Source: an uncultured Lachnospiraceae bacterium (GTDB lineage: Bacteria; Bacillota; Clostridia; Lachnospirales; Lachnospiraceae). From it: a stretch of 21,823 nt of DNA. The position numbers were made by a program, and so were the translations under genes. This document shows positions 7,515 through 14,480 of this stretch, piece by piece. Every line of letters starts with the position of its first letter. Position 1 is the stretch's first letter. Location of the stretch: NCBI GenBank assembly GCA_910579495.1, contig CAJTVD010000065.1, positions 184-22,006 of the forward strand, read 5' to 3'. The notes under the pieces are model-generated. The model saw only the letters and a program-made list of their open reading frames with translations, made no database searches and was not told where the DNA came from.

Positions 7515-7598
7515 GCAGGAATGGCGGAATTGGCAGACGCGCACGGTTCAGGTCCGTGTGGTAGCAATACCATGAGAGTTCAAGTCTCTTTTCCTGCA
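7515..7598 (+). tRNA. tRNA-Leu, anticodon CAG (reads CUG)
   Basis: An 84-nt class II tRNA. The acceptor stem is GCAGGAA (7515-7521) with TTCCTGC (7591-7597) and discriminator A at 7598. The anticodon stem is CACGG/CCGTG (7542-7546, 7554-7558) with loop TTCAGGT and anticodon CAG at 7549-7551. The long variable arm contains TGG/CCA, and the T stem GAGAG/CTCTT has one G-U pair. The CCA end is not encoded. It is a single-gene transcript with its own promoter and terminator. Confidence 0.97.
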
Positions 7599-7603
7599 CG
7601 AAG

Positions 7604-7632
7604 AGAAGCCTTAGGAATAAGGCTTCTTTTTA
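7604..7632 (+). terminator. Terminator of tRNA-Leu
   Basis: A 10-bp stem AGAAGCCTTA (7604-7613) with 7618-7627, GGAA loop, followed by a T-run. Confidence 0.9.
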
Positions 7633-7655
7633 TATGCCTGGACACCTGATGGAAT

Positions 7656-7689
7656 AAAAACCCCGGAAGCTTTATGCCCCGGGGTTTTT
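7656..7689. terminator. Terminator of the araC-type gene (bidirectional)
   Basis: Stem AAAAACCCCGG (7656-7666) with 7679-7689 and a 12-nt loop. On the minus strand it ends in GGGGTTTTTATT, a good terminator for the AraC-family gene that stops at 7768. Confidence 0.85.
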
Positions 7690-7767
7690 GTTACAATATA
7701 GATGGAGTGCGGCATGGGCCATGGCAACGGCCCTGTCTGTTTTTGCCCGGGGCATTACATATAAAAG

Positions 7768-8625
7768 TCAACTGACGCTGCACTGGGCATATTTTTTGGG
7801 GGAAATCCCAACTGCCTTGGTAAATGCCTTGAAAAAATTGCTGTAGTCGGAGAAGCCGCTCTTTTCGTAAGCCTCTGTCACGCTGATACCGTCGCTTAGG
7901 AGGGCTTTGGCAATGCTGATGCGCCGGGCGCTGATATATTTATTGATGGTTGTCCCGGTGGCGGATTTGAAAATCCGGCAGATATAGGATTCGCTTAAAA
8001 AAAACTCCCCCGCTAACTGTTCGATGGTAATAGGTGAAGTAATGTTCAGGTTTATGTAGGCAAGGATATCGTCCACCTGCTGGCTGTAAATGATAGGTGG
8101 GGTGCTTTGGGGCAGATGGCTGGTGCGGACGGCGCTGTTGATCAGGATCATCAGTTCCATAAAGGCGGACTGTTCGATGATATCATGCCCATAGCCCTTT
8201 GCGCCTGTGATCTTATTAATATAGTACAGGAAACGTGTCTGCTGTTCCCTGTTTAAGGGCAGCTTATGGCTAAAGCCTGCAGGCCTGCCTGAAAAACAGG
8301 CGTCTAAGTCTGTCTCCTGGGAGGAGAGGCGTTTGGTATAATCCGGATGGATGGACAGCACGATCCTTTCATGGATCATTTTGTCAAGCTGGGTAATTTT
8401 GTGGCTTTCGTACTGGTTGATGATGAAAATGTCGCCCGGGGTAATGGCATAAAATTTGTTGTCGATCAGGAATTGCTTCCCGCCGGAAATTGAATAATAC
8501 ATTTCATAGCAGTCATGGATGTGCATATCCATGGTTTCCTCTTCCTGGTAAAGATGAGCGATTGCGAAGGTATGGGTAGCGGAGCAGTGGTTCATTGCCT
8601 GCCTGCAGGAAAATAATTCGTCCAT
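7768..8625 (-). CDS. AraC-family transcriptional regulator of the uronate operon
   Basis: A 285-residue regulator. The N-terminal cupin-like sensing domain (about 30-110) shows the HIHDCYEMYY pattern (35-44) and the turn ITPGDIFIINQYESHKI (61-77). The C-terminal domain (about 185-283) has two helix-turn-helix units (about 199-220 and 247-270) and the usual family ending with GFSDYSNFFKAFTKAVGISPKKY. AAGGAGAT lies 8 nt before the ATG. It is transcribed divergently from kduI, so control of the kduI-kdgK operon and of itself is very likely (inference from context). The ligand is probably a uronate-pathway intermediate. Its promoter (8735-8763) and leader repeats are described separately. Confidence 0.88.
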   Translation of the reverse strand: MDELFSCRQAMNHCSATHTFAIAHLYQEEETMDMHIHDCYEMYYSISGGKQFLIDNKFYAITPGDIFIINQYESHKITQLDKMIHERIVLSIHPDYTKRLSSQETDLDACFSGRPAGFSHKLPLNREQQTRFLYYINKITGAKGYGHDIIEQSAFMELMILINSAVRTSHLPQSTPPIIYSQQVDDILAYINLNITSPITIEQLAGEFFLSESYICRIFKSATGTTINKYISARRISIAKALLSDGISVTEAYEKSGFSDYSNFFKAFTKAVGISPKKYAQCSVS

Positions 8626-8642
8626 TTCACATCTCCTTTTTA

Positions 8643-8716
8643 TTACAATAAGCCGGCCCGCGGAGCGTGACGGCGTTTGTTACAATAAGCCGGCCCGCGG
8701 GGCGTGACGGCGTTTG
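8643..8716. repeat. Two tandem 37-bp GC-rich repeats in the araC leader
   Basis: Units 8643-8679 and 8680-8716 are identical except A8664/G8701. They are much richer in GC than the flanks. On the minus strand, which is the araC mRNA leader, each unit can fold as GCCG-(UCAC)-GCYC-CGC-GGGC-CGGC, two 4-bp stems with a bulge. The one difference turns a C-G pair into a U-G pair, so both units keep the fold. They end about 17 nt before the araC start codon. Confidence 0.85.
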
Positions 8717-8724
8717 TTGTCGTC

Positions 8725-8792
8725 CTATGTCCAAATTATATGGGAATTGTTCAAAATTTGCAATGTTTATAGAAATATTTGAAAGGACATAG
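8725..8792. promoter_or_regulatory. Inverted CTATGTCC / GGACATAG pair, candidate AraC-regulator sites
   Basis: CTATGTCC at 8725-8732 and its exact complement GGACATAG at 8785-8792, centres 60 bp apart. The first covers the predicted araC transcription start; the second overlaps the -35 zone of the kduI promoter. This fits one site repressing araC and one activating kduI. Binding is an inference. Confidence 0.5.
8735..8763 (-). promoter_or_regulatory. Sigma-A promoter of the araC-type gene
   Basis: On the minus strand: TTGCAA (8763-8758), 17-bp spacer, TATAAT (8740-8735). The predicted start lies near 8728, so both 37-bp repeats are inside the leader RNA. Confidence 0.75.
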
Positions 8793-8812
8793 CCAATTTT
8801 TTTATGTATACT
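8785..8812 (+). promoter_or_regulatory. Likely activator-dependent promoter of the kduI operon
   Basis: TATACT at 8807-8812 is a plausible -10, but no consensus -35 is found at 16-18 bp; TTGAAA (8779-8784) is 22 bp away. The -35 zone is occupied by GGACATAG, as expected for an AraC-activated promoter (inference). Confidence 0.5.
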
Positions 8813-8863
8813 ATATTACAACAGAATTTATTTAAGCAAAAAAGAAAGGATGGGATAGCAAAA

Positions 8864-9724
8864 ATGGAGCTAAGGACAGCCGCTTCACCAAAAGATGTGA
8901 AGCATTACACAACAGAAAGGCTCAGGGAAGAGTTTTTGATCCAGAACCTGTTTGTACCGGGGGAAATCAAGCTGGTGTACAGCCATATTGACAGGATTAT
9001 CACCGGGGCGGCAGTGCCGGATAAGCCTCTTACACTTACGGCAGGGGACGAGCTTCGGGCGGAATATTTCCTCCAGAGAAGGGAAATGGGCGTTATCAAC
9101 ATCGGCGGTGCAGGAACCATTACGGTTGACGGGAAAAAGTATGAAGTGGGATTCAAAGAGGGCATGTATATTGGCATGGGGGCAAAGGATATTGTTTTTG
9201 ACAGCGCTGATGCCGCATCACCGGCCAAGTTTTATATAAACAGCGCCCCTGCCCACAAAACATACCCCACAGTGCTGATCAAACCGGAAGGGGAAGCGGC
9301 AGAGGGCGTGGTGGCCGTTAAGGACGAAAACAAAGTAGAGCTTGGGACTTTGGAGGACGCAAACCACAGGGTAATCTGCAAATATATCCTTCCCGGGCAG
9401 GTGGAAAGCTGCCAGCTTGTAATGGGCATGACCCAGTTAAAGCCGGGAAGTGTATGGAATACCATGCCCTGCCACACCCATGACAGGCGTATGGAGGTTT
9501 ACCTTTACTTTGAAATGCCCCAGGACGCTTTCGTTATGCACTATATGGGAGAGCCTGCGGAAACAAGGCATATTGTTATGAGGAATGAGGAAGCGGTGAT
9601 TTCGCCAAGCTGGTCTATCCATTCCGGGTGCGGTTCAAGGGCTTATACCTTTATCTGGGGCATGGTGGGAGAAAACCAGGATTTTGATGATATGGACAGT
9701 GTTGCCATGAAAGACTTACGGTAA
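8864..9724 (+). CDS. kduI: 5-dehydro-4-deoxy-D-glucuronate isomerase
   Basis: A 286-residue cupin-fold isomerase that converts 5-keto-4-deoxyuronate, the product of unsaturated uronate opening, into 2,5-diketo-3-deoxygluconate. The zinc ligands known for KduI appear as His204, His206, Glu211 and His253 (HTHDRRMEVYLYF and SWSIHSGCG). The start at 8864 gives the usual family length; an earlier in-frame ATG at 8804 overlaps the -10 box. The ribosome site is modest (AAAGGA, further away than normal). First gene of the operon, 27 nt before kduD, and transcribed away from the AraC gene. Confidence 0.95.
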   Translation: MELRTAASPKDVKHYTTERLREEFLIQNLFVPGEIKLVYSHIDRIITGAAVPDKPLTLTAGDELRAEYFLQRREMGVINIGGAGTITVDGKKYEVGFKEGMYIGMGAKDIVFDSADAASPAKFYINSAPAHKTYPTVLIKPEGEAAEGVVAVKDENKVELGTLEDANHRVICKYILPGQVESCQLVMGMTQLKPGSVWNTMPCHTHDRRMEVYLYFEMPQDAFVMHYMGEPAETRHIVMRNEEAVISPSWSIHSGCGSRAYTFIWGMVGENQDFDDMDSVAMKDLR

Positions 9725-9751
9725 AAGAATAAAATAAAAGGAGATGGGACA

Positions 9752-10555
9752 ATGAGCGATTTTATGAAGAAGTTTTCACTGGAAGGCAAAGTAGCCCTGG
9801 TAACAGGGGCATCTTATGGGATTGGTTTTGCCATTGCAACGGCTTATGCCCAGGCAGGTGCAACCATTGTATTTAACGACATCAAGCAGGAATTGGTGGA
9901 CAAAGGGCTGGCATCATATGAGGAAAAGGGCATCAAGGCCCATGGCTATGTATGCGACGTGACAAGCGAAGAGCAGGTACAGGCTATGGTGGCAAAGATT
10001 GAAGAGGAAGTGGGCGTAATTGATATCCTGGTAAACAACGCAGGCATCATTAAGCGTATCCCCATGCTGGAGATGACCGCCGACCAGTTCCGCCAGGTGA
10101 TTGATGTGGATTTGAACGCACCTTTTATTGTTGCCAAGGCAGTAATCCCGGGAATGATGAAAAAGGGCCATGGAAAGATTATCAACATCTGTTCCATGAT
10201 GAGCGAGCTTGGCCGCGAAACCGTTTCCGCTTATGCGGCGGCAAAGGGCGGGCTTAAGATGCTCACCAAAAATATCGCTTCCGAATATGGTGAGTTCAAC
10301 ATCCAGTGCAACGGCATTGGGCCCGGCTATATCGCAACACCCCAGACGGTACCCCTGCGTGAGGTACAGCCGGACGGCAGCAGGCATCCCTTTGACCAGT
10401 TCATCATTGCCAAAACACCTGCGGCACGCTGGGGAGAAGCGGAAGATTTACAAGGGCCTGCGGTATTCCTTGCCTCCGATGCTTCCGATTTCGTAAACGG
10501 GCATGTACTTTATGTGGACGGCGGTATTTTGGCTTATATCGGAAAACAGCCCTGA
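9752..10555 (+). CDS. kduD: 2-dehydro-3-deoxy-D-gluconate 5-dehydrogenase (SDR family)
   Basis: A 267-residue short-chain dehydrogenase that reduces 2,5-diketo-3-deoxygluconate to 2-keto-3-deoxygluconate (KDG). It shows TGASYGIG (18-25) for the dinucleotide, NNAG (95-98), and the catalytic Ser148, Tyr161 and Lys165 (YAAAK). AAAGGAGAT precedes the ATG. This subgroup is often labelled gluconate 5-dehydrogenase; the kduI, KDG kinase and aldolase neighbours favour the KduD role. Confidence 0.92.
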   Translation: MSDFMKKFSLEGKVALVTGASYGIGFAIATAYAQAGATIVFNDIKQELVDKGLASYEEKGIKAHGYVCDVTSEEQVQAMVAKIEEEVGVIDILVNNAGIIKRIPMLEMTADQFRQVIDVDLNAPFIVAKAVIPGMMKKGHGKIINICSMMSELGRETVSAYAAAKGGLKMLTKNIASEYGEFNIQCNGIGPGYIATPQTVPLREVQPDGSRHPFDQFIIAKTPAARWGEAEDLQGPAVFLASDASDFVNGHVLYVDGGILAYIGKQP

Positions 10556-10586
10556 TAAAGTGGCCAAAGGGCAGTGGGAGGTATAG

Positions 10587-11225
10587 ATGAAAATTGCATT
10601 GATCAATGAGAACAGCCAGGCGGCAAAGAATGGGATGGCCTTTGGTGTCCTTAAAAAAGTAACGGAGCCTATGGGGCATGAGGTATTTAATTACGGGATG
10701 TATTCCCCGGAGGATTCCTGCCAGCTTACTTATGTCCAGAACGGTATTTTGGCGGCAGTGCTTTTAAATTCAGGGGCGGCAGACTATGTAATTACCGGGT
10801 GCGGTACCGGGGAGGGTGCGATGCTTGCATGCAATGCTTTCCCGAAGGTGCTTTGCGGCCACATTACCTCTCCCCTGGATGCATACCTTTTTTCCCAGGT
10901 AAACGACGGAAACTGCATCGCCCTTCCTTTTGCGGAGAATTTCGGGTGGGGCGGGGAGCTGAACCTGGAATATATATTTGAGAAACTCTTCTGCGCCCCA
11001 GGGGGCGGCGGGTATCCCAAGGAGAGAGTGGAACCGGAGCAGAGAAACAAGAAAATTCTTGACAGCGTCAAGGAAATCACTCATGTGGATATGGTAACAA
11101 TTTTAAAGAATCTTGACAGGGAGCTTGTAAAAGGCGCTTTGTCAGGAGAAAAATTCAGTGAATACTTCTTTGCAAACTGCAAGTGCCAGGAACTGGCGGA
11201 GTGCGTAAAAGGGATTCTGGCATAG
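10587..11225 (+). CDS. dhuI: RpiB/LacA/LacB-family isomerase, DhuI type
   Basis: A 212-residue protein of the RpiB/LacAB fold. The fold's active-site loop is GCGTGEG (71-77) with Cys72 as the probable base; the N-terminus MKIALINENSQ and the C-terminal FFANCKC region follow the streptococcal DhuI pattern that I recall. DhuI is the isomerase for 4-deoxy-5-keto-uronate in streptococcal glycosaminoglycan breakdown, i.e. the same step as KduI. It lies 31 nt after kduD with GTGGGAGG upstream. It is longer than RpiB (about 150 residues), with an extra C-terminal helical part. Other uronate or ketose isomerisation is possible. Confidence 0.8.
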   Translation: MKIALINENSQAAKNGMAFGVLKKVTEPMGHEVFNYGMYSPEDSCQLTYVQNGILAAVLLNSGAADYVITGCGTGEGAMLACNAFPKVLCGHITSPLDAYLFSQVNDGNCIALPFAENFGWGGELNLEYIFEKLFCAPGGGGYPKERVEPEQRNKKILDSVKEITHVDMVTILKNLDRELVKGALSGEKFSEYFFANCKCQELAECVKGILA

Positions 11226-11234
11226 CACGGCAGT

Positions 11235-11378
11235 GGTACTTAAAAACAGCGGCAGCCCGGGCAGCAGCGGTACTTAAAAACAGCAGCAGCCCGGGAAGTG
11301 CCTCAGAGAAAAACTGGCTGGGAAGCAGGCAGTTTTATCTCTGCCAAAACCAGGCACTGGCCGGGCAGCAGCGGTACT
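11235..11378. repeat. 34-bp imperfect tandem repeat between dhuI and eda
   Basis: Units begin with GGTACTTAAAAACAGC at 11235 and 11269 (period 34). A third partial copy of 18 identical bases, CCGGGCAGCAGCGGTACT, is at 11361-11378 (first at 11257-11274). It is G/C- and CAG-rich and lies in a 168-nt gap that is unusually long for this operon. It contains no convincing gene or terminator. Confidence 0.75.
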
Positions 11379-11393
11379 GGAATAGGAGGAAAA

Positions 11394-12359
11394 ATGAACG
11401 AAGTTTTAGAGAAAATAGGTAAAATCGGCATTGTTCCTGTGGTGAAAATTGACAGGGCAGAAGACGCCCTTCCCCTGGCGGAAGCCCTCTGTGCAGGGGG
11501 GCTTCCCTGCGCGGAGGTTACTTTCCGCACAGAGGCGGCGGCTGAGGCTATTAAAATCATGACAGAGAATTTCCCTGGCATGTGCGTGGGGGCAGGCACG
11601 GTGTTAAATGCCGCCCAGGTTGACGCGGCGGTGGAGGCGGGCGCAAAATTTATCGTAAGCCCCGGCCTGAATGCCAACACGGTAAAATACTGTATAGAGA
11701 AGAAGGTTCCCGTTACACCGGGCACTTCCACCCCCAGCGATATTGAGCTTGCCATAGAGCTTGGGCTGGATGTGGTGAAGTTTTTCCCAGCGGAACAGTC
11801 CGGCGGCCTTGCAAAAATCAAAGCCATGGCGGCACCATATGTAAATATGAAGTTTATGCCTACTGGCGGCATTAATGCCAAAAATCTTAATTCTTATCTT
11901 GATTTTAATAAGATTATCGCCTGTGGGGGATCCTGGATGGTTCCCGGAGACCTGGTCAATGCAGGGGAATGGGAGAAGATTGAACAGCTTACAAGGGAAG
12001 CGGTGCAGACCATGCTTGGTTTTGAGCTGGCCCATGTGGGGGTGAATGCTGAAAATGAAGAGGAAGCGTTAAAGGCTGCTAACCGGTTTGCCTTTCTCTT
12101 TGGGATGCCTGCCAAAGCAGGCAGCAGCTCTGTTTTTGCAGGGACGGCCCTGGAGGTTATGAAAAGCCCCTACCTTGGAAAGAACGGCCATATTGCCGTA
12201 AGGACCAATTACATTGACAGGGCAGTAAATTACCTGTCCAGTGTCCTGGGAGTGGAATTTAATGAGGATTCTGCCAAGAGGGATGCAAAGGGAGCTTTAA
12301 AGGCAATTTACCTGAAAGAAGAAATTGGCGGGTTTGCAGTCCACCTTGTACAGAAATAA
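11394..12359 (+). CDS. eda: KDPG/KHG aldolase fused to a VOC (glyoxalase-like) domain
   Basis: A 321-residue protein. Residues 1-208 are a full class I KDPG aldolase: Glu41 and Arg45 in CAEVTFRT, phosphate loops, and the Schiff-base Lys129 in DVVKFFPAEQSGG. It splits 2-keto-3-deoxy-6-phosphogluconate into pyruvate and glyceraldehyde-3-phosphate. Residues 210-321 are an extra domain with the VOC pattern (HVGVNAENEEEALKAANRF, GHIAVRTNYIDRAVNYL, GGFAVHLVQK). Ordinary Eda is about 205-215 residues, so this is a fusion. The start at 11394 has AGGAGG 5 nt upstream; the earlier in-frame start at 11298 would include repeat sequence. The VOC role is unknown. Confidence 0.92.
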   Translation: MNEVLEKIGKIGIVPVVKIDRAEDALPLAEALCAGGLPCAEVTFRTEAAAEAIKIMTENFPGMCVGAGTVLNAAQVDAAVEAGAKFIVSPGLNANTVKYCIEKKVPVTPGTSTPSDIELAIELGLDVVKFFPAEQSGGLAKIKAMAAPYVNMKFMPTGGINAKNLNSYLDFNKIIACGGSWMVPGDLVNAGEWEKIEQLTREAVQTMLGFELAHVGVNAENEEEALKAANRFAFLFGMPAKAGSSSVFAGTALEVMKSPYLGKNGHIAVRTNYIDRAVNYLSSVLGVEFNEDSAKRDAKGALKAIYLKEEIGGFAVHLVQK

Positions 12360-12364
12360 GCCCG

Positions 12365-12389
12365 TTTGCCCATTGGCCCAGGGGGCAAA
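12365..12389 (+). other. Intercistronic hairpin between eda and kdgK
   Basis: TTTGCCC (12365-12371) pairs with GGGCAAA (12383-12389). It is followed by an A-run, not a T-run, so it is not a terminator; an mRNA processing or stability element is possible. Confidence 0.35.
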
Positions 12390-12416
12390 AAAAGAATTTA
12401 AGAGAGGGATTTTTAT

Positions 12417-13448
12417 ATGGCAAAAGTGATTACTATGGGAGAGATCATGTTAAGGCTGTCTACTCCCAATAATGAGAAATTTATCCAGGCGGATGAATTT
12501 GATATTAATTACGGCGGCGGGGAGGCGAATGTTGCGGTTTCCCTGGCAAACTACGGGCATGAGGCAGAGTTTGTGACGGCTGTTCCCGACAATGAAATCG
12601 GGGAGTGCGCGGTAGCAGCCCTGAGAAAGTATAATGTGGCTACCAGCCATATAGCAAAATGCGGCCAGCGGCTGGGCATTTATTTCCTGGAATCAGGTTC
12701 TGCCATGAGGCCTTCCAAGGTAGTCTATGACAGGGCGAATTCCTCTATCGCTACCGCTACAGAAGCGGACTTTGATTTTGACGCTATTTTTGATGGGGCG
12801 GACTGGTTCCACTTTACAGGAATTACCCCTGCCATTTCCGACAGTGCGGCAGCCCTTACGGAAAAAGCACTGATTGCGGCCAAAAAGCATGGGGTAAAAG
12901 TATCCGTGGACTTGAATTTCCGCAAGAAGTTATGGAGCTCTGAGAAAGCCCAGAAGGTTATGACAGGGTTGATGAAGTATGTGGATGTGTGTATCGGCAA
13001 TGAGGAGGATGCGGAGCTGGTGCTTGGGTTTAAGCCCGGTGAGACAGACGTTACCAGTGGTGAACTGGAACTGGCAGGCTATAAGTCCATTTTTGGGCAG
13101 ATGGTGGAGAAATTCAACTTTGAATACTGCGTATCTTCCCTGCGGGTAAGCCGTTCCGCTTCTGATAATGGCTGGTCTGCATGTATTTATTCCAGAGATG
13201 CCAAAGAGTTTTACCATTCAAAGGAATACACCATCCATCCCATTGTAGACCGTGTAGGGGGCGGGGATTCCTTTGCAGGGGGCGTAATCTGCGGCCTGGT
13301 GGATGGGAAGGATTTCAAGGCAGCGCTGGAATTCGGCGTGGCAGCTTCCGCTTTGAAACATACAATCCCTGGCGACTTTAACCTGGTGTCCAGAAAAGAA
13401 GTGGAGACACTGGCAGGAGGCGATGCATCCGGGCGCGTGCAGAGATAA
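12417..13448 (+). CDS. kdgK: 2-keto-3-deoxygluconate kinase (PfkB family)
   Basis: A 343-residue PfkB/ribokinase-fold kinase that phosphorylates KDG to KDPG with ATP, the step between KduD and Eda. The N-terminal GGGEANVAVSLANYG (33-47) and C-terminal VDRVGGGDSFAGG (277-289), with catalytic base Asp284, are the two PfkB signatures. GAGAGGG lies upstream of the ATG. Last gene of the operon, followed by a strong terminator. Confidence 0.93.
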   Translation: MAKVITMGEIMLRLSTPNNEKFIQADEFDINYGGGEANVAVSLANYGHEAEFVTAVPDNEIGECAVAALRKYNVATSHIAKCGQRLGIYFLESGSAMRPSKVVYDRANSSIATATEADFDFDAIFDGADWFHFTGITPAISDSAAALTEKALIAAKKHGVKVSVDLNFRKKLWSSEKAQKVMTGLMKYVDVCIGNEEDAELVLGFKPGETDVTSGELELAGYKSIFGQMVEKFNFEYCVSSLRVSRSASDNGWSACIYSRDAKEFYHSKEYTIHPIVDRVGGGDSFAGGVICGLVDGKDFKAALEFGVAASALKHTIPGDFNLVSRKEVETLAGGDASGRVQR

Positions 13449-13501
13449 AAAGAGTGGCCCGGACCCAATAGGCGAGTAGTTTTAGATTTTTTCAGATGAA
13501 T

Positions 13502-13540
13502 GGGCGGGAAGCCATTTTAGGGCTTTCCCGCCCGTTTTCT
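13502..13540 (+). terminator. Terminator of the uronate operon
   Basis: Stem GGGCGGGAAGCC (13502-13513) with 13521-13533 (one bulged T), followed by GTTTTCTATTTC. Confidence 0.9.
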
Positions 13541-13662
13541 ATTTCTGTATAATTCCTTTTTCAATAATCACAATTCAGCATATAAATCATGGAATGGCAA
13601 ATATTTTCTTTTCCTGGCAAGATCCAGCCTTATGGATATACGGGGTGGTTTAAAAAATCAGA

Positions 13663-13691
13663 TTGTGAGTCCTGGCACGATAGGTTATAAT
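13663..13691 (+). promoter_or_regulatory. Promoter of the PP2C-FHA/ABC-kinase unit
   Basis: TTGTGA (13663-13668), 17-bp spacer, TATAAT (13686-13691), giving a leader of about 80 nt. The rest of the 330-nt gap 13449-13778 is AT-rich and, apart from the kdgK terminator, shows nothing further that I can support. Confidence 0.7.
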
Positions 13692-13778
13692 AATAGTATC
13701 TTGCTAATTAGGATGGCTGTGTTTATTTGATTAAAATAGGAATCGTGTGCAAATATTTTATAGTAAGGGAGTTTAAGT

Positions 13779-14480
13779 TTGAATTCTGTGATATCTAAAA
13801 AAGGATCAAGGGAAATAAATGAAGATTTTTTTGGTATTTCCGAGGGTGGGGCCAGAAAGATATATATTGTCGCTGACGGATGCGGTGGGCATGTATCAGG
13901 AAAGGACGCCTCAAAACTTGCAACGGATATTCTTATGGACCTGCTTCTTCACTGTGATGAATCAGCGGAGGCAGTCCGTAATGCTGTCAGTACATGCAAC
14001 CTTCACATAATAGAAAAACAAAAAGTTTGTGGCGGGATGAGGACGACGATTGCCGGATTGGCCAAATTAGGGGGGAAGTTTTACGCTTTTAATGTAGGTG
14101 ACAGCAGGCTGTATCAGGTTCGGGACGGAACAATTATTTTTCAGACAGAGGACCATTCTGTACCATATATATTATATAAGGCAAAGATAATAGAGAGAAA
14201 TGAAATTAATACACATGAAGACAGAAACAAATTGCTGGAAGCGCTTGGCAATAAAGATAAAGTAAAGATAAACGTTTATGAGCTGGGCGTTAGCTGTGAC
14301 GATGTCTTTGTAATTGCAACGGATGGTTTCTGGGAACATTTTTATGATGAGGACTTCAAAGACTGTGTGAGGGACCATGAAGAGGCATGGCTTAGTGAAA
14401 AAGCGCAAACCATTTCCATGGCAAATAACCTTGGGCAGGATAATTATACCGCTGTTGTAGTGGGAGGGATATATGAGTAA
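13779..14480 (+). CDS. PP2C-family Ser/Thr protein phosphatase
   Basis: A 233-residue cytosolic phosphatase. Metal-binding motifs are complete: REINEDFF (Glu15/Asp16), VADGCGGH (Asp33), NVGDSRLYQV (107-113), ATDGFWEH (Asp182) and QDNYTAVVV (Asp221). It is near the minimal size for the family. The start is a TTG at 13779 with AAGGGAG about 8 nt upstream; no better start exists. It overlaps the FHA/ABC gene by 8 nt. It is the probable counterpart of the kinase encoded three genes downstream, removing phosphate from the kinase itself or from exporter subunits (inference from context). Confidence 0.9.
   Translation: MNSVISKKGSREINEDFFGISEGGARKIYIVADGCGGHVSGKDASKLATDILMDLLLHCDESAEAVRNAVSTCNLHIIEKQKVCGGMRTTIAGLAKLGGKFYAFNVGDSRLYQVRDGTIIFQTEDHSVPYILYKAKIIERNEINTHEDRNKLLEALGNKDKVKINVYELGVSCDDVFVIATDGFWEHFYDEDFKDCVRDHEEAWLSEKAQTISMANNLGQDNYTAVVVGGIYE

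Noticed and set aside
7515..7598. tRNA-Leu as an attachment site of an integrated element
   Set aside because: No integrase and no direct repeat of the tRNA 3' end is visible downstream.
8643..8716. Tandem 37-bp repeats as a CRISPR array
   Set aside because: Only two units, directly abutting with no spacer, and no cas genes in the window.
8804..8863. Earlier start for kduI at 8804
   Set aside because: It overlaps the probable -10 box and would make the protein longer than the family norm.
9914..10387. Long antisense reading frames opposite kduD and other operon genes
   Set aside because: They are shadows of GC-rich coding frames, lack ribosome sites and show no recognisable domains.
11183..11422. 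Reading frame of 79 codons across the dhuI-eda gap as a gene
   Set aside because: It overlaps the end of dhuI and the start of eda, its product is built from the 34-bp repeat, and it has no ribosome site.
12365..12389. Hairpin between eda and kdgK as a terminator
   Set aside because: It is followed by an A-run on the transcribed strand, so it cannot act as an intrinsic terminator for the operon.
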